Source of the DNA: Thermoanaerobacteraceae bacterium
GTDB lineage: Bacteria; Bacillota; JADQBR01
NCBI GenBank assembly: GCA_017656305.1
Contig: JACDOG010000011.1
Location: forward strand, 1-64,000
Direction: 5' to 3'
Length of the DNA: 64,000 nt
Position numbers and translations under genes: made by a program. Shown in pieces: positions 19,419 to 27,846 of this stretch (its first letter is position 1; the number at the start of each line of letters is the position of its first letter). The notes under the pieces are model-generated. The model was not told where the DNA came from. It saw only the letters and a list, made by a program, of their open reading frames with translations, and did no database searches.

Positions 19419-20159
19419 GTGGATGCTTTGGTAGCACAGATTGAAGGCCGGATACCCGTTTTGGAAGCTTTAAAAAGCGGACGTAAGGTGCACAAGGTAT
19501 ATCTTGCAAAAGGCAGTCAGGGACAAACTGTACAGGATATTTTGGACCTGTGCCGCAAGTATGCTGTTCCCGTAATATATGTGGATAAACATGAACTGAG
19601 AGAACGTGCGGTTACGCGGGGACACCAGGGGGTAATTGCTCTGGGCGAGGAAAAGGGGTATACGCCGCTGGAAGAAGCGGTGCCGTCTGACGTGAGTGGA
19701 AACCCGATTATCCTGATGTTGGACCACCTGCAGGACCCGCAAAATTTTGGTGCTATTTTACGCACCGCAGAAACTGCCGGAGTCTCTGCTATTATTATTC
19801 CCAAGCGGCGTAGTGTGGGTCTGTCCCCGGCTGTAACCAAGGTGGCTGCCGGCGCGGTGGAATATATTCCTGTTTCACTGGTGGCCAACTTGGCGCAAAC
19901 CATAGACTGGCTGAAGGATAAAGGCTACTGGATAGTTGGGGCAGAAGCCGACGCTGCCAGCCCTGTCTATGAGGTGGATTTATGTATGCCGCTGGTGCTG
20001 GTCATCGGCAGTGAGGGCAGGGGCCTGAGCAGGCTTACCCGGGAAAAGTGTGACCTGTTGGTTAATCTCCCGCTGCGGGGCCGGCTCAACTCTTTAAATG
20101 CCTCGGCTGCAGCGGCAGCATTGTTGTTTGAGGCAGTTAGGCAGCGGCTGCAGAAATAG
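19419..20159 (+). CDS. rlmB: RlmB-family 23S rRNA 2'-O-methyltransferase
   Basis: SPOUT-class (TrmH-type) enzyme. The N-terminal RNA-binding domain covers about residues 1-75; the C-terminal knotted domain shows the three family motifs: DHLQDPQNFGAILRTAET, VIGSEGRGLSRL and LPLRGRLNSLNASAAAA. 246 aa. GTG 19419 follows the thyX stop directly; TTG 19428 is an alternative. Target G2251 is inferred from the E. coli enzyme. Confidence 0.92.
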   Translation: MDALVAQIEGRIPVLEALKSGRKVHKVYLAKGSQGQTVQDILDLCRKYAVPVIYVDKHELRERAVTRGHQGVIALGEEKGYTPLEEAVPSDVSGNPIILMLDHLQDPQNFGAILRTAETAGVSAIIIPKRRSVGLSPAVTKVAAGAVEYIPVSLVANLAQTIDWLKDKGYWIVGAEADAASPVYEVDLCMPLVLVIGSEGRGLSRLTREKCDLLVNLPLRGRLNSLNASAAAAALLFEAVRQRLQK

Positions 20160-20168
20160 GTGATAGGC

Positions 20169-20678
20169 GTGGAAGATATTTTAATTGTGGACGGGTACAA
20201 CATGATAAATTCGTGGCCCGAACTGGTGGCGTTAAAAAAACAAAGTTATGCCCATGCCCGAGACAAGTTGCTGGATATCCTCAGTGATTACCAGGGGCTG
20301 ACAAACGTGCAGGTTATCGTGGTGTTTGACGCTCACCTGGTTAAGGGAGGGGTGCAGAAAAAAGAAAATTACGGGCCGGTTCAGGTGATATTTAGTGGTG
20401 AGGGCGAGACTGCGGATATGATAATTGAAAAGCTGGTGGACCAGCTTCCGCCGCAGTTAGCGGTCGCGGTGGCCACATCCGATTGGGCCGAACAGCAGCT
20501 GGTGATGCAGCGTGGTGCCACCAGACTTTCGGCCAGGGAACTGCTGGCAAAGGTCAACCAATTGAAAAGTGACAGTCGGAAGTATTACAAGTCTAATGTG
20601 GTAGACCGTAAAGCCTTGGATGCGAGAGTTGAAGAAAAAGTAAGGAAAACCCTAGAAAAGTGGCGCCGCAGAAGATAA
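20169..20678 (+). CDS. YacP-like NYN-domain ribonuclease
   Basis: NYN/PIN-like endoribonuclease; B. subtilis YacP (Rae1) acts in ribosome-associated mRNA cleavage. The active-site acidic residues are seen in ILIVDGYNMINSW, VIVVFDAHLV and GETADMIIEKL. About 169 aa with a basic C-terminus. I prefer GTG 20169, nine bases after AGGTGAT, over GTG 20160. Position between rlmB and sigH is conserved in Firmicutes. Confidence 0.9.
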   Translation: MEDILIVDGYNMINSWPELVALKKQSYAHARDKLLDILSDYQGLTNVQVIVVFDAHLVKGGVQKKENYGPVQVIFSGEGETADMIIEKLVDQLPPQLAVAVATSDWAEQQLVMQRGATRLSARELLAKVNQLKSDSRKYYKSNVVDRKALDARVEEKVRKTLEKWRRRR

Positions 20679-20718
20679 TTGTCGAATTTCGGCCTTCAGC
20701 GGCTGTAGGAAAACCAAC

Positions 20719-20747
20719 TTGATTTATTTATATATTTCATGTATAAT
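20719..20747 (+). promoter_or_regulatory. Promoter of sigH
   Basis: TTGATT (20719-20724), 17 bp, TATAAT (20742-20747), in the 150-bp gap before sigH. It looks like an ordinary SigA promoter. Confidence 0.75.
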
Positions 20748-20829
20748 GTTTTACGTGTTAGGACAACCTAATAAAGTTTGCTCCATTTTACCTGTTAGGC
20801 TTTTAAAAACTTAAAGTGGAGGAGATGTC

Positions 20830-21477
20830 ATGAGCGTAAATGCCCCAAAGGAAATGTATCATGATTACGAGGTTATGGTGGACGAGGATATTGTATCCTT
20901 GGCTAAGGACGGGGACGATATAGCTCAGGAGTATTTAATTAATAAATATAAAAACTTCGTCCGAGCAAAAGCCAGGTCTTATTTTTTGATTGGGGCAGAT
21001 CGTGAAGATATTATTCAGGAAGGCATGATTGGCCTGTACAAGGCTATTCGTGATTTTCGCGGTGACAAGCTTTCTTCTTTTAGAGCCTTTGCGGAGCTGT
21101 GCATTACCAGGCAGATTATTACCGCAATTAAGACGGCTACGCGCCAGAAGCATATACCGCTAAACTCCTATGTGTCGTTAAACAAGCCTATTTACGACGA
21201 AGATTCTGACCGGACGCTATTAGATGTGATTTCCGGCTCCAAGATTACCGATCCGGAAGAGCTGATTATCAGTCGTGAAGAGTTTGACGACATTGAGGAT
21301 AAAATGGGAGAAATTTTAAGTTCCCTTGAATGGAAAGTGCTCATGGCATATCTCGAAGGAAAATCCTATCAGGAAATTGCAGAGGAGCTAAATAGACATG
21401 TAAAGTCTATTGATAATGCATTGCAGCGGGTGAAGCGCAAGCTGGAGCGCTACCTGGAAAAGCGAGACGGTAACTAA
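20830..21477 (+). CDS. sigH: SigH, RNA polymerase sigma factor for early stationary phase and sporulation
   Basis: Sigma-70 family member of 215 aa that starts the sporulation programme in Firmicutes. Region 2 is clear (ADREDIIQEGMIGLYKAIRDF, core binding and -10 recognition), as is region 4 with its helix-turn-helix (LEGKSYQEIAEELNRHVKSI). Ribosome binding site GGAGGAG; ATG 20830. It precedes a terminator and the tRNA cluster, which is the normal gene order. Its presence supports a spore-forming host. Confidence 0.95.
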   Translation: MSVNAPKEMYHDYEVMVDEDIVSLAKDGDDIAQEYLINKYKNFVRAKARSYFLIGADREDIIQEGMIGLYKAIRDFRGDKLSSFRAFAELCITRQIITAIKTATRQKHIPLNSYVSLNKPIYDEDSDRTLLDVISGSKITDPEELIISREEFDDIEDKMGEILSSLEWKVLMAYLEGKSYQEIAEELNRHVKSIDNALQRVKRKLERYLEKRDGN

Positions 21478-21508
21478 ATGCTAGCTGGTAGTCGGCTGGC
21501 ATTTCTTA
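21477..21508 (+). terminator. Terminator after sigH
   Basis: Nine-bp stem AATGCTAGC (21477-21485) / GCTGGCATT (21495-21503) with one G-U pair, followed by TCTTAT. It begins at the last base of the sigH stop codon. Confidence 0.7.
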
Positions 21509-21554
21509 TGGAAGGTTAGCCGGCTGTTTACCATAAATTATCAGCAATATATTG

Positions 21555-21583
21555 TTGACGAGTATATTTGAACGTGTTATAAT
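21555..21583 (+). promoter_or_regulatory. Promoter of the tRNA cluster
   Basis: TTGACG (21555-21560), 17 bp, TATAAT (21578-21583), 33 bp before the first tRNA. Confidence 0.8.
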
Positions 21584-21615
21584 AGCACTTGTCAGTCAGG
21601 CAGAAATGCCGATGA

Positions 21616-21691
21616 GCCGACGTAGCTCAATTGGTAGAGCAGCTGACTTGTAATCAGCAGGTTGCGGGTTCGAGTCCCACCGTCGGCTCCA
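21616..21691 (+). tRNA. tRNA-Thr (TGT)
   Basis: 76 nt including an encoded CCA. Acceptor GCCGACG / CGTCGGC, anticodon loop CTTGTAA with anticodon TGT, and T-arm with GGTTCGAGTCC. First gene of the cluster. Confidence 0.97.
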
Positions 21692-21704
21692 TTGCTTTCA
21701 GTAT

Positions 21705-21791
21705 GGAGAGGTTCCCGAGTTGGCCAAAGGGGGCAGACTGTAAATCTGCTGGCTTTTGCCTTCGCTGGTTCGAATCCAGCCCTCTCCACCA
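21705..21791 (+). tRNA. tRNA-Tyr (GTA)
   Basis: 87 nt with encoded CCA and a long class II variable arm. Acceptor GGAGAGG / CCTCTCC; anticodon loop CTGTAAA gives GTA, and the T-loop is normal. Confidence 0.97.
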
Positions 21792-21851
21792 GGTGTTTTG
21801 AGAGGTGGGGGTGTCCACCTCTCATTTAACCTTAACCGAAACCGGAAATAA

Positions 21852-21927
21852 TGCGGGGTAGAGCAGCTGGCAGCTCGTCGGGCTCATAACCCGGAGGTCG
21901 TAGGTTCGAATCCTACCCCCGCAACCA
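21852..21927 (+). tRNA. Initiator tRNA-Met (CAT)
   Basis: 76 nt with encoded CCA. Anticodon loop CTCATAA lies on a stem with three consecutive G-C pairs (GGG / CCC), the initiator hallmark. Position 1 is T facing A72, so the end pair is a weak U-A rather than the usual C-A mismatch, which also suits an initiator. Confidence 0.93.
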
Positions 21928-21941
21928 GGTAATGTTTACAT

Positions 21942-22017
21942 GCCCATATAGCTCAGGAGGTGGAGCGTCGCCTTGGTAAGGCGGAGGTCGCCGGTTCAAG
22001 TCCGGCTATGGGCTCCA
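21942..22017 (+). tRNA. tRNA-Thr (GGT)
   Basis: 76 nt with encoded CCA. Acceptor GCCCATA / TATGGGC, anticodon loop TTGGTAA gives GGT. It is the last host gene seen; the phage integrase begins about 85 bp further on, so its 3' end is a candidate integration target. Confidence 0.97.
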
Positions 22018-22025
22018 GTAATATC

Positions 22026-22060
22026 AAGGGTTTCAGCGATTGGCTGAAACCCTTATTCTT
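22026..22060 (+). terminator. Terminator after the tRNA cluster
   Basis: Perfect 12-bp stem AAGGGTTTCAGC (22026-22037) / GCTGAAACCCTT (22043-22054) with a 5-nt loop and ATTCTT after it. Whether it belongs to host or phage depends on the exact crossover point. Confidence 0.8.
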
Positions 22061-22065
22061 CGAAA

Positions 22066-22095
22066 GTAATGCAACGGTAATGCAACCGGGTTGCA
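22066..22095. other. Repeats beside int; candidate attachment-site/integrase-binding region
   Basis: GTAATGCAAC occurs twice at an 11-bp period (22066-22075 and 22077-22086), and the second copy runs into a perfect inverted repeat TGCAACC-G-GGTTGCA (22081-22095). It lies between the tRNA-Thr gene and the 3' end of int, where attL and integrase arm sites are expected. The matching attR would be beyond the window, so the core cannot be defined here. Confidence 0.4.
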
Positions 22096-22102
22096 AAAAA
22101 AA

Positions 22103-23284
22103 TTAAGAGCTGTTTTTACTGAGCAGGCTGTCCATTTTATGGGCAGCTTTTTTCTTTATTTTGAGTGTGACATGGGAGTAAATATTGGCTGTAGTTTTAA
22201 TATCGGAGTGTCTTAGAAGCTCTTGAACAACTTTGAGGCTTTCACCCTGTTCTAATAATCTGGTCGCAAAAGTATGACGAAGGCCGTGTAAATTGACTTC
22301 CTTACTCACTCCAGCTTTCTCCCTTAACTTGTAATACTTTCTTTGAAAGTTTCTCGGGTACATGTAGGTTCCGACGTCAGTTCCAAATACCAAGTTTTCG
22401 TTTTTGTACTCATCTCGCCGTAACATGATAATTTCTTTTTGAGTTTTACGATGTTGCTTTAAAGCTTTTAATGCAATTTCAGGAACTGGTACCGGTGCTT
22501 TGGACTTTTCGGTTTTTGGCTCATTTATGACCAATCCTTGGGATTGGGTTCGTGATAAGGTTTTAGTTACTTTAATGTACCCTGTCTTGAAATCAATATC
22601 ATCCCATTCAAGAGCCAGAAGCTCCCCGATCCGCAGGCCGGTCCCAAGTAATGTGAGAAAGGCTGCCTTCCATTTATCGCTTTCCTCATTGATTACCTTT
22701 AAAAACCTATCCATTTCCTCTTCATTCATCGTAGGAGCTTCCTGGTGCTTCACAGAGGGCCGCTCAGTCGCCTTTGAAGGGTTCCATACCAGGAGCCTTT
22801 TTTCAACCGCTTTCTCGAGGCAACTGTGAATTATCTGGTGTATTTTATGGATGGTTGCAGGTGCTTTCCCGGCATCTCTTAGTTTGTTGTAGAGTGCCTG
22901 AATATGGTCGCTATTTAGTTCAGTGAGGGGTATTTCCCCAAGCGCAGGGTAAATATGCAGTCTGGCGTACATATAGTAATTCTCCAGCGTTGATAACCGT
23001 AACTTAGGCTTTTTATAAAGCTCCAGCCAGTCCGCTAGCCATTCACCAAACGTCACGCTTTTGGCAGTTTCCTGGTCTATTCCCAGGTTCATTTGCTCCA
23101 TATACTCCTGCATTTTTTCTTTTACCTCGGCCCGCGTTTTGCCATAAAAACTTTTTCTTTTGGGCTTCCCTGTTTCCGGGTCCTTTCCAATAGTTATTTG
23201 CCCAACCCATTTACCCTTGTGTTTTCCGCTTTTGACCTGATAGATAGTACCTTCACCATTAGCGTTTTTGCGTTTTTTAGGCAT
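22103..23284 (-). CDS. int: Tyrosine-type phage integrase
   Basis: Site-specific recombinase that inserts and, with an excisionase, removes the prophage. N-terminal arm-binding domain (about 10-55), SAM-like core-binding domain (about 60-165), then the catalytic domain with Arg in GLRIGELLALEW, HGLRHTFATRL (His-x-x-Arg), the second His in LRHSDIKTT, and the nucleophile Tyr in NIYSHV. About 393 aa. Start ATG 23284 (MPKKRKNANGEG) has AAAGGGGG upstream; an in-frame ATG at 23317 does not. It points toward the tRNA, the usual orientation beside attL. Confidence 0.95.
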   Translation of the reverse strand: MPKKRKNANGEGTIYQVKSGKHKGKWVGQITIGKDPETGKPKRKSFYGKTRAEVKEKMQEYMEQMNLGIDQETAKSVTFGEWLADWLELYKKPKLRLSTLENYYMYARLHIYPALGEIPLTELNSDHIQALYNKLRDAGKAPATIHKIHQIIHSCLEKAVEKRLLVWNPSKATERPSVKHQEAPTMNEEEMDRFLKVINEESDKWKAAFLTLLGTGLRIGELLALEWDDIDFKTGYIKVTKTLSRTQSQGLVINEPKTEKSKAPVPVPEIALKALKQHRKTQKEIIMLRRDEYKNENLVFGTDVGTYMYPRNFQRKYYKLREKAGVSKEVNLHGLRHTFATRLLEQGESLKVVQELLRHSDIKTTANIYSHVTLKIKKKAAHKMDSLLSKNSS

Positions 23285-23387
23285 AAACTGTTCCCCCTTT
23301 TGTTGAAATCCTTGCACAAATTAAAAGGACAGGCAAGGTTGAGTCGGAGCGTAGCGGAGCCATATAGCCGCTGTTGTCCGAAGTTGT

Positions 23388-24161
23388 CTAAAGGATATCA
23401 AGTATTTCCTCTGGGCTGGTCAATACAGAAATTCCGGTTTCTTCACCGATAATGTCTTTTACTCTTGCGAAGTCCGAGTCAAAACTTGCAATATATTGAC
23501 ATCCTAAGTGTTGAGCTAAAAGTATATGCATAATGTCAGCAATACCGAGTTGCAAATATGCATAGACAGAAGGCTCTTCCCATACTTTACTGACTGGTAA
23601 ATGAAAATTAACTATATTAACTTGCAACAAGCCCTGTAATCCATGGACCTCTACAAACGATCTGTTTAACCATGTTTCGGACATCAATATCTCTAATCCA
23701 GTTGATACACCTGGCTTCTTTCCTTCTTGTTCTTTGATTTCTGCTTCCCTCAATTCTAAAGCTTTTTTGAGATAATCGCCGATTTGTTTCTTGCTCTTTT
23801 TCTGGATAAGCATCGTTCCTGATGCTTCAGATGCAATTTGTTTAAATGCCGCTTCTGCCTGCCATTCCATCAATTCTAATAAAGAGAATGGACTCACTAC
23901 CGGTGTAACTTTAACTTTTTCAAAGAGCAGTTTCTTTCTAATCTCAACTACTTTGCTAATTCTTTTTTCCGACCTTAAAATATCTTTGACAACTTGTAAA
24001 TGTGGCAATTCGTTTTTCTTCATCAATTTATCCACTTCTGTCTCTGGCATTTCCATACCCTCAGTCATCCAGTAATCTACAAGAACGGACGTATCAAAGT
24101 AGATCGCTGGCAAAAATCTTTTCTGCAGTTTGCCAGTGCTTGTAAGTATTGTATCTTTCAT
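23388..24161 (-). CDS. PIN-domain protein
   Basis: A 257-aa protein with the PIN fold split across its length: YFDTSVLVDYW near residue 21 (first Asp) and GIADIMHILLAQ plus ASFDSDF near the C-terminus (further acidic residues). A long helical, Lys/Glu-rich insertion lies between them, which makes it larger than VapC-type toxins (about 130 aa). No antitoxin-like partner adjoins it. Likely a ribonuclease; its target and a role in phage exclusion are inference. Good ribosome binding site (GGAGG) before ATG 24161. Confidence 0.75.
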   Translation of the reverse strand: MKDTILTSTGKLQKRFLPAIYFDTSVLVDYWMTEGMEMPETEVDKLMKKNELPHLQVVKDILRSEKRISKVVEIRKKLLFEKVKVTPVVSPFSLLELMEWQAEAAFKQIASEASGTMLIQKKSKKQIGDYLKKALELREAEIKEQEGKKPGVSTGLEILMSETWLNRSFVEVHGLQGLLQVNIVNFHLPVSKVWEEPSVYAYLQLGIADIMHILLAQHLGCQYIASFDSDFARVKDIIGEETGISVLTSPEEILDIL

Positions 24162-24401
24162 AAATTAGCCTCCGAGACAATTTCGCCTAACTTAGGGATT
24201 TCCTCTTTTTCTTACGCCGCCTTTCATAATATCCCTCCCAAGTGACCTGTCATAAACACTCACCTCTCAAAAACATATGTTCGGTTAAAAATTAAAAGAA
24301 AAAGCTATTAATTGAAATCTGTAGCAACTAAATGGCTTAATTTGCGCGTTGATAAAAAAGGGTAACTATTTTACAATGATAATAAGTTACGAGGAGGGTT
24401 T

Positions 24402-25127
24402 ATGATGAAAAGAATTGTTATGCTTTTTTTATGGATAGTGTCCTTCGTATTAATCCTATTTTACGTTGTATATAAACCCGAAGAGTTCCTAATACAAGGT
24501 CCGCTAATCCTCGGCTGGGTATTATTTACCTTACAGTTTACTTACAATAATTCCGAAAAATTTTATCTGCTTATTCAAAGAATAGTTTTTAATATTAAAA
24601 ACCCCGACTGTATTTGGAACATGGAAGTTCAAATGACAGGTGATTTTGATAGAGAGATATTTAAAAAAATTGATGAATTGTTTTATTCTAAGGACCAGAA
24701 TTTAAAAATTTACGATATTAGTAATACGAGAAAGATTTATAAGTTATCTACAATAAGCTTTGAAATATCGGTTAAGGAAGATGAGGGTACTATAAATATC
24801 TCCGTTCAAGATTTAGAAGTTAGCTATCGGCGAGCCAAAAACATAATTGATAAAGAACTGGCTAAAATATTTGAAAATCTACAACTGAGTTTAAAACCTG
24901 ACAATAACAGTTTTGGTTTGCATGTTGAATTTAAAGGGTTTAATCCATACTTTGGTTTCTTTATCCGTAGATTAAATGCTAGTACCATAAGTAGTTTTAA
25001 TATTACGATTAAAATCGAAGAAGATTGCGTTGCTGTATATAAAAACAGTATAGATATTAGTACAAAAAGCTTCCAAAGTTTAAATAACTTATCAAAAGAT
25101 TATTTGGCATTTTCCCCATTAGATTGA
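24402..25127 (+). CDS. Membrane protein of unknown function, convergent with the next gene
   Basis: 241 aa. Two hydrophobic spans at about 4-24 and 32-48 are followed by a soluble domain of mixed sheet/helix with many Asn, Lys and Ile. I do not recognise the family. It is AT-rich compared with phage structural genes. ATG 24402 (or 24405) follows GAGGAGGG. Its last 28 bp overlap the 3' end of the minus-strand gene ending at 25100, so the two form a convergent pair in the cargo area. The 240 bp before it (24162-24401) show no gene. Confidence 0.7.
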   Translation: MMKRIVMLFLWIVSFVLILFYVVYKPEEFLIQGPLILGWVLFTLQFTYNNSEKFYLLIQRIVFNIKNPDCIWNMEVQMTGDFDREIFKKIDELFYSKDQNLKIYDISNTRKIYKLSTISFEISVKEDEGTINISVQDLEVSYRRAKNIIDKELAKIFENLQLSLKPDNNSFGLHVEFKGFNPYFGFFIRRLNASTISSFNITIKIEEDCVAVYKNSIDISTKSFQSLNNLSKDYLAFSPLD

Positions 25128-25795
25128 CCGATATTTATTAAAGTCTCGTAAACATCAAGTACAAGGTCAAGTTCATCCTCGATCATATCAAAGGTGTCAT
25201 AAAGAACAATGGAACTTTTCTTGCTTATCGCTATCGTATGTTCTTCCTTAGTTAATTTCGAGACATATTGTAATTGTAGCGAAGAAACTTCTCCTTCTTC
25301 TGCCGCTATCTTAAATTCTTCACTTTTGTTAACATTTGGCCCGAACAACCCAGCAGTTTTTAAATAAGTTCGCTTCAAATCAGCTATCCAGGCACCCGAG
25401 ACCTCTGTTATTAAAGGGTACATTTTAGCAAAGTCTATTGGAACAGGTTGACAGTCAAAAGCCTTGCTGCTATTAAGTATACGAATATAATCACGTGCAA
25501 TATCTGTTTTAGTTTGAATTAGAAGGATAGATTTGTTTCTGTTGTAGTACATATAAAAATCAACTGGTTCAAAATAGTATGTAAAGAATTGATTGAAAAC
25601 TTTACCATACTTCTTGTGTTTATAATCATGGTGACAGGTATATTGGTCGTATCCTTGATAAAAATCTTTGCGGGTTAATTTATAGTTAATTACAGCTTCC
25701 CCTTCATGTTCAAATAAAGCTTCTTGGATAGGCATCTGATAAAACTCATCATCATAAAACTTTTCTACGGCACATATCAAATATGATTTTGGCAT
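25100..25795 (-). CDS. Soluble protein of unknown function, convergent partner
   Basis: 231 aa, no signal peptide or membrane span, rich in Tyr, Phe and Asp/Glu (FYDDEFYQMP near the start; IEDELDLVLDVYETL near the end). No family recognised. It overlaps the membrane-protein gene by 28 bp at the 3' ends and its start lies inside an ImmA remnant. Position suggests cargo such as phage exclusion; nothing in the sequence proves that. Confidence 0.65.
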   Translation of the reverse strand: MPKSYLICAVEKFYDDEFYQMPIQEALFEHEGEAVINYKLTRKDFYQGYDQYTCHHDYKHKKYGKVFNQFFTYYFEPVDFYMYYNRNKSILLIQTKTDIARDYIRILNSSKAFDCQPVPIDFAKMYPLITEVSGAWIADLKRTYLKTAGLFGPNVNKSEEFKIAAEEGEVSSLQLQYVSKLTKEEHTIAISKKSSIVLYDTFDMIEDELDLVLDVYETLINIGQSNGENAK

Positions 25796-26010
25796 ATCTA
25801 CCTATTCCCCCTTCTGAAAAAGCATCGGTCCAAATCCTCACCAACTCCACCGACAGTTCCATCCTCGCTGCAAACTTCTCAATATCCTCCCCGTAAGTAA
25901 ACGCTTCCTTCCCGATCAGTAACTCGGCTGCAAAATAGTTGGCTCGGTGCTCCTCCTTGCCTTGGTCAAAGAATGTGTTCTCTGTATTTTTTTCGGAGCA
26001 ATAATAGGGA
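25752..26010 (-). pseudogene. ImmA/IrrE-type peptidase remnant (C-terminal part)
   Basis: The minus strand encodes TFFDQGKEEHRANYFAAELL and, later, EDIEKFAARMELSVELVRIW, closely parallel to the intact ImmA ending at 27847 (TFFVNGKYERQAHQFAAELL and ESIEDYAKRKNVPVELVRVW). The N-terminal half with the HExxH zinc site is missing, so this copy is dead. The frame stops at 25752-25754, inside the 5' end of the neighbouring gene. The 5' boundary is approximate. Confidence 0.75.
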
Positions 26011-26046
26011 TTTTAAGAGGAGCAGAACCTGTATTACCCAACTTAA

Positions 26047-26736
26047 TCAAGTACAATCTGCTCCATAAATAAACTCATAAAAGTCTATTTCCTCATCATC
26101 AGAAATAAGCCCCCGTTCCTTACATTCTTTGTACCAATTAACGATTGCTTTTTTCATCCGTTCTAATGAAGTTTTCCATACAGGTCTTAAATGCTTAATC
26201 CATAGTTCTATTTCTTCAGGACTAATAAATCTACTTTTTTGACACAATATTTTTGCAGTTTGAATAATTATTTTTGCAAGGCTTTCATCAATAACATTGT
26301 TTGGAATTGACCAGTGAGCATTTCCTAAGCAATCTGTATAAAAAGCAATTTGTTTAACTTGATCAAGAATAAACGGATGTTCGGAGCTGTTGTCAAAGAG
26401 AGGCCGTAGATCATCCAACGTTCGAGCTCCTTGCAAAACAAGACTTGGCAGGAGCCAAGCGACATTCTTTTTGGTGTGTGTCCGGTATTCCCGCCAATAC
26501 TGATTGATTTCTTCCAAAGTTTTGGCCACAGCTAACCCTCTCAAAATCGAAGCTTTTCCTGCTTCCTCAATAGCTAATATTGCAAGGGCTGTAGCAGATG
26601 GGAGTCTTCCGGACTCTAACAAGATAATTGCATCTTCTAGCAGACGAATTGAATTTTCATTAGCCGCATTTATACCTGCTGCAATTTGCTCTGAGTTTAG
26701 TGGTCCTTTGTATTGTTTAAGCTTTCTCTTACTCAT
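26047..26736 (-). CDS. AbiV-family abortive-infection-like protein
   Basis: 229 aa, all-helical. The segment ATALAILAIEEAGKASILRG near residue 48 is the hallmark of the AbiV family, known in lactococci to stop phage maturation. Lengths agree (about 200-230 aa). ATG 26736 has GGAGG six bases upstream. It sits between two ImmA remnants in the cargo block of the prophage. Role in superinfection exclusion is inferred from the family. Confidence 0.8.
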   Translation of the reverse strand: MSKRKLKQYKGPLNSEQIAAGINAANENSIRLLEDAIILLESGRLPSATALAILAIEEAGKASILRGLAVAKTLEEINQYWREYRTHTKKNVAWLLPSLVLQGARTLDDLRPLFDNSSEHPFILDQVKQIAFYTDCLGNAHWSIPNNVIDESLAKIIIQTAKILCQKSRFISPEEIELWIKHLRPVWKTSLERMKKAIVNWYKECKERGLISDDEEIDFYEFIYGADCT

Positions 26737-26852
26737 AATTACCTCCGGATTTCACACAAAATAGTATTTTAACAAGACCCAAATTCCTACTAAATAATAA
26801 CCTCTATGCCCATGCAAATCCTGCCCCGGCACTAGTAACCATAACCATAAGG

Positions 26853-27244
26853 CTATAAAGAATAAGCAACTGAGACCTCCCTTACAAACAAATCTGCTTG
26901 TCTCTCTACTGTTGTTCTCTTCATGTTTAACACTACCACATACCCCACACTGGGCATGTGTTCAATTACATGGCACAATTCATGCAAAAAGACTTTCTCG
27001 CGGGCTTCCAGACTTAAAGATTGGTTAATGACGATATGAAACCTTCTTTGCGTGACCGGTAGGCAAAAGCGGCAACATCGCCGTTTAAATCTGCATAATG
27101 GCAGATGATGCCATACGCCCGCATTACTTCTATCGGGCTCAGGGTGCGGTCCTTAAGTTTTCTGATGATCAGATATTTTTCTGATAATCTGCTCTTTAAC
27201 AGTGGACTACGCTGTCTCAGGCGGAACCATTGATGGAAACTCAT
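26853..27244 (-). pseudogene. Frameshifted ImmA/IrrE-type peptidase
   Basis: An ImmA-like gene broken in the middle. The first frame gives YGIICHYADLNGDVAAFAY and runs out as KEGFISSLTNL; one base away the frame continues HIVINQSLSLEAREKVFLHE with the zinc site HELCH and then ERQADLFVREVSVAYSL to a TAG at 26853. A single-base deletion near 27021 explains the break. The C-terminal domain is also short, so even without the frameshift the protein would be truncated. The 5' end overlaps the DUF4145 gene. Confidence 0.75.
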
Positions 27245-27818
27245 ATATAAACCGGAGTAACATCTCCAAGAATGTAATAAGTGCGATTGCGTCTTCCTTT
27301 TCCATCAAGGCAATTTCATGGGTAGCTTCGTTACCGCGTTTACGTATATAGTCGACCCATACTTTGCCGTTTGGAGGGACGTAGCCTTTGTCCGCCAAAT
27401 ACTCGACGTATTCAACGAAACGCTTGCCCTCTTCTGCTCCCTCCGTAACTGCAATGTTCATGAGCATCTTGCGGCAAAGAAGCACTGCGCCTGTATAGGC
27501 ACCTGAAGCAGCACTCACACGTGCTTCGTTATAAAGATCGGAAAGTTCGTCAGGAAGATTCGACACAGGGTTTCCTGGAGCAGTTCCCGGGTAGATCTCG
27601 CCTTTGGGAGTAAAAAAGGTTGGCCCCTTACAACTTGGACAAATTCGAATATAGGCTATGGGGCTTCCAGATCCGTCGGGCTTTGAGCTTGCCCAGTAGC
27701 CCCTGTTTGACGAGACTTTGTCACCACAGTAACCGCATACATATGTTTTCGCTGGAATTTGTTTGGTGTTATACCATGCACCATCGCCAAGTGAGACACT
27801 ACTTCTTGATAGAGCCAC
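27207..27818 (-). CDS. DUF4145-domain protein with zinc ribbon
   Basis: About 203 aa. The N-terminal half has a zinc-ribbon pair (CGYCGD and CPSCKG); the C-terminal half matches DUF4145 (ASGAYTGAVLLCRKML, then GNEATHEIALM). DUF4145 domains frequently occur with restriction and other defence proteins, but a stand-alone function is not known to me. GTG 27818 has GGAGGTG at proper spacing; an upstream GTG at 27827 lies inside that site. Part of the cargo block. Confidence 0.8.
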   Translation of the reverse strand: MALSRSSVSLGDGAWYNTKQIPAKTYVCGYCGDKVSSNRGYWASSKPDGSGSPIAYIRICPSCKGPTFFTPKGEIYPGTAPGNPVSNLPDELSDLYNEARVSAASGAYTGAVLLCRKMLMNIAVTEGAEEGKRFVEYVEYLADKGYVPPNGKVWVDYIRKRGNEATHEIALMEKEDAIALITFLEMLLRFIYEFPSMVPPETA

Positions 27819-27846
27819 ACAGCACACCTCCGAGTTTGACCTGTAA

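Noticed and set aside
23388-24161. Toxin-antitoxin call for the PIN protein
   Set aside because: About twice the VapC size, and no antitoxin-like gene on either side.
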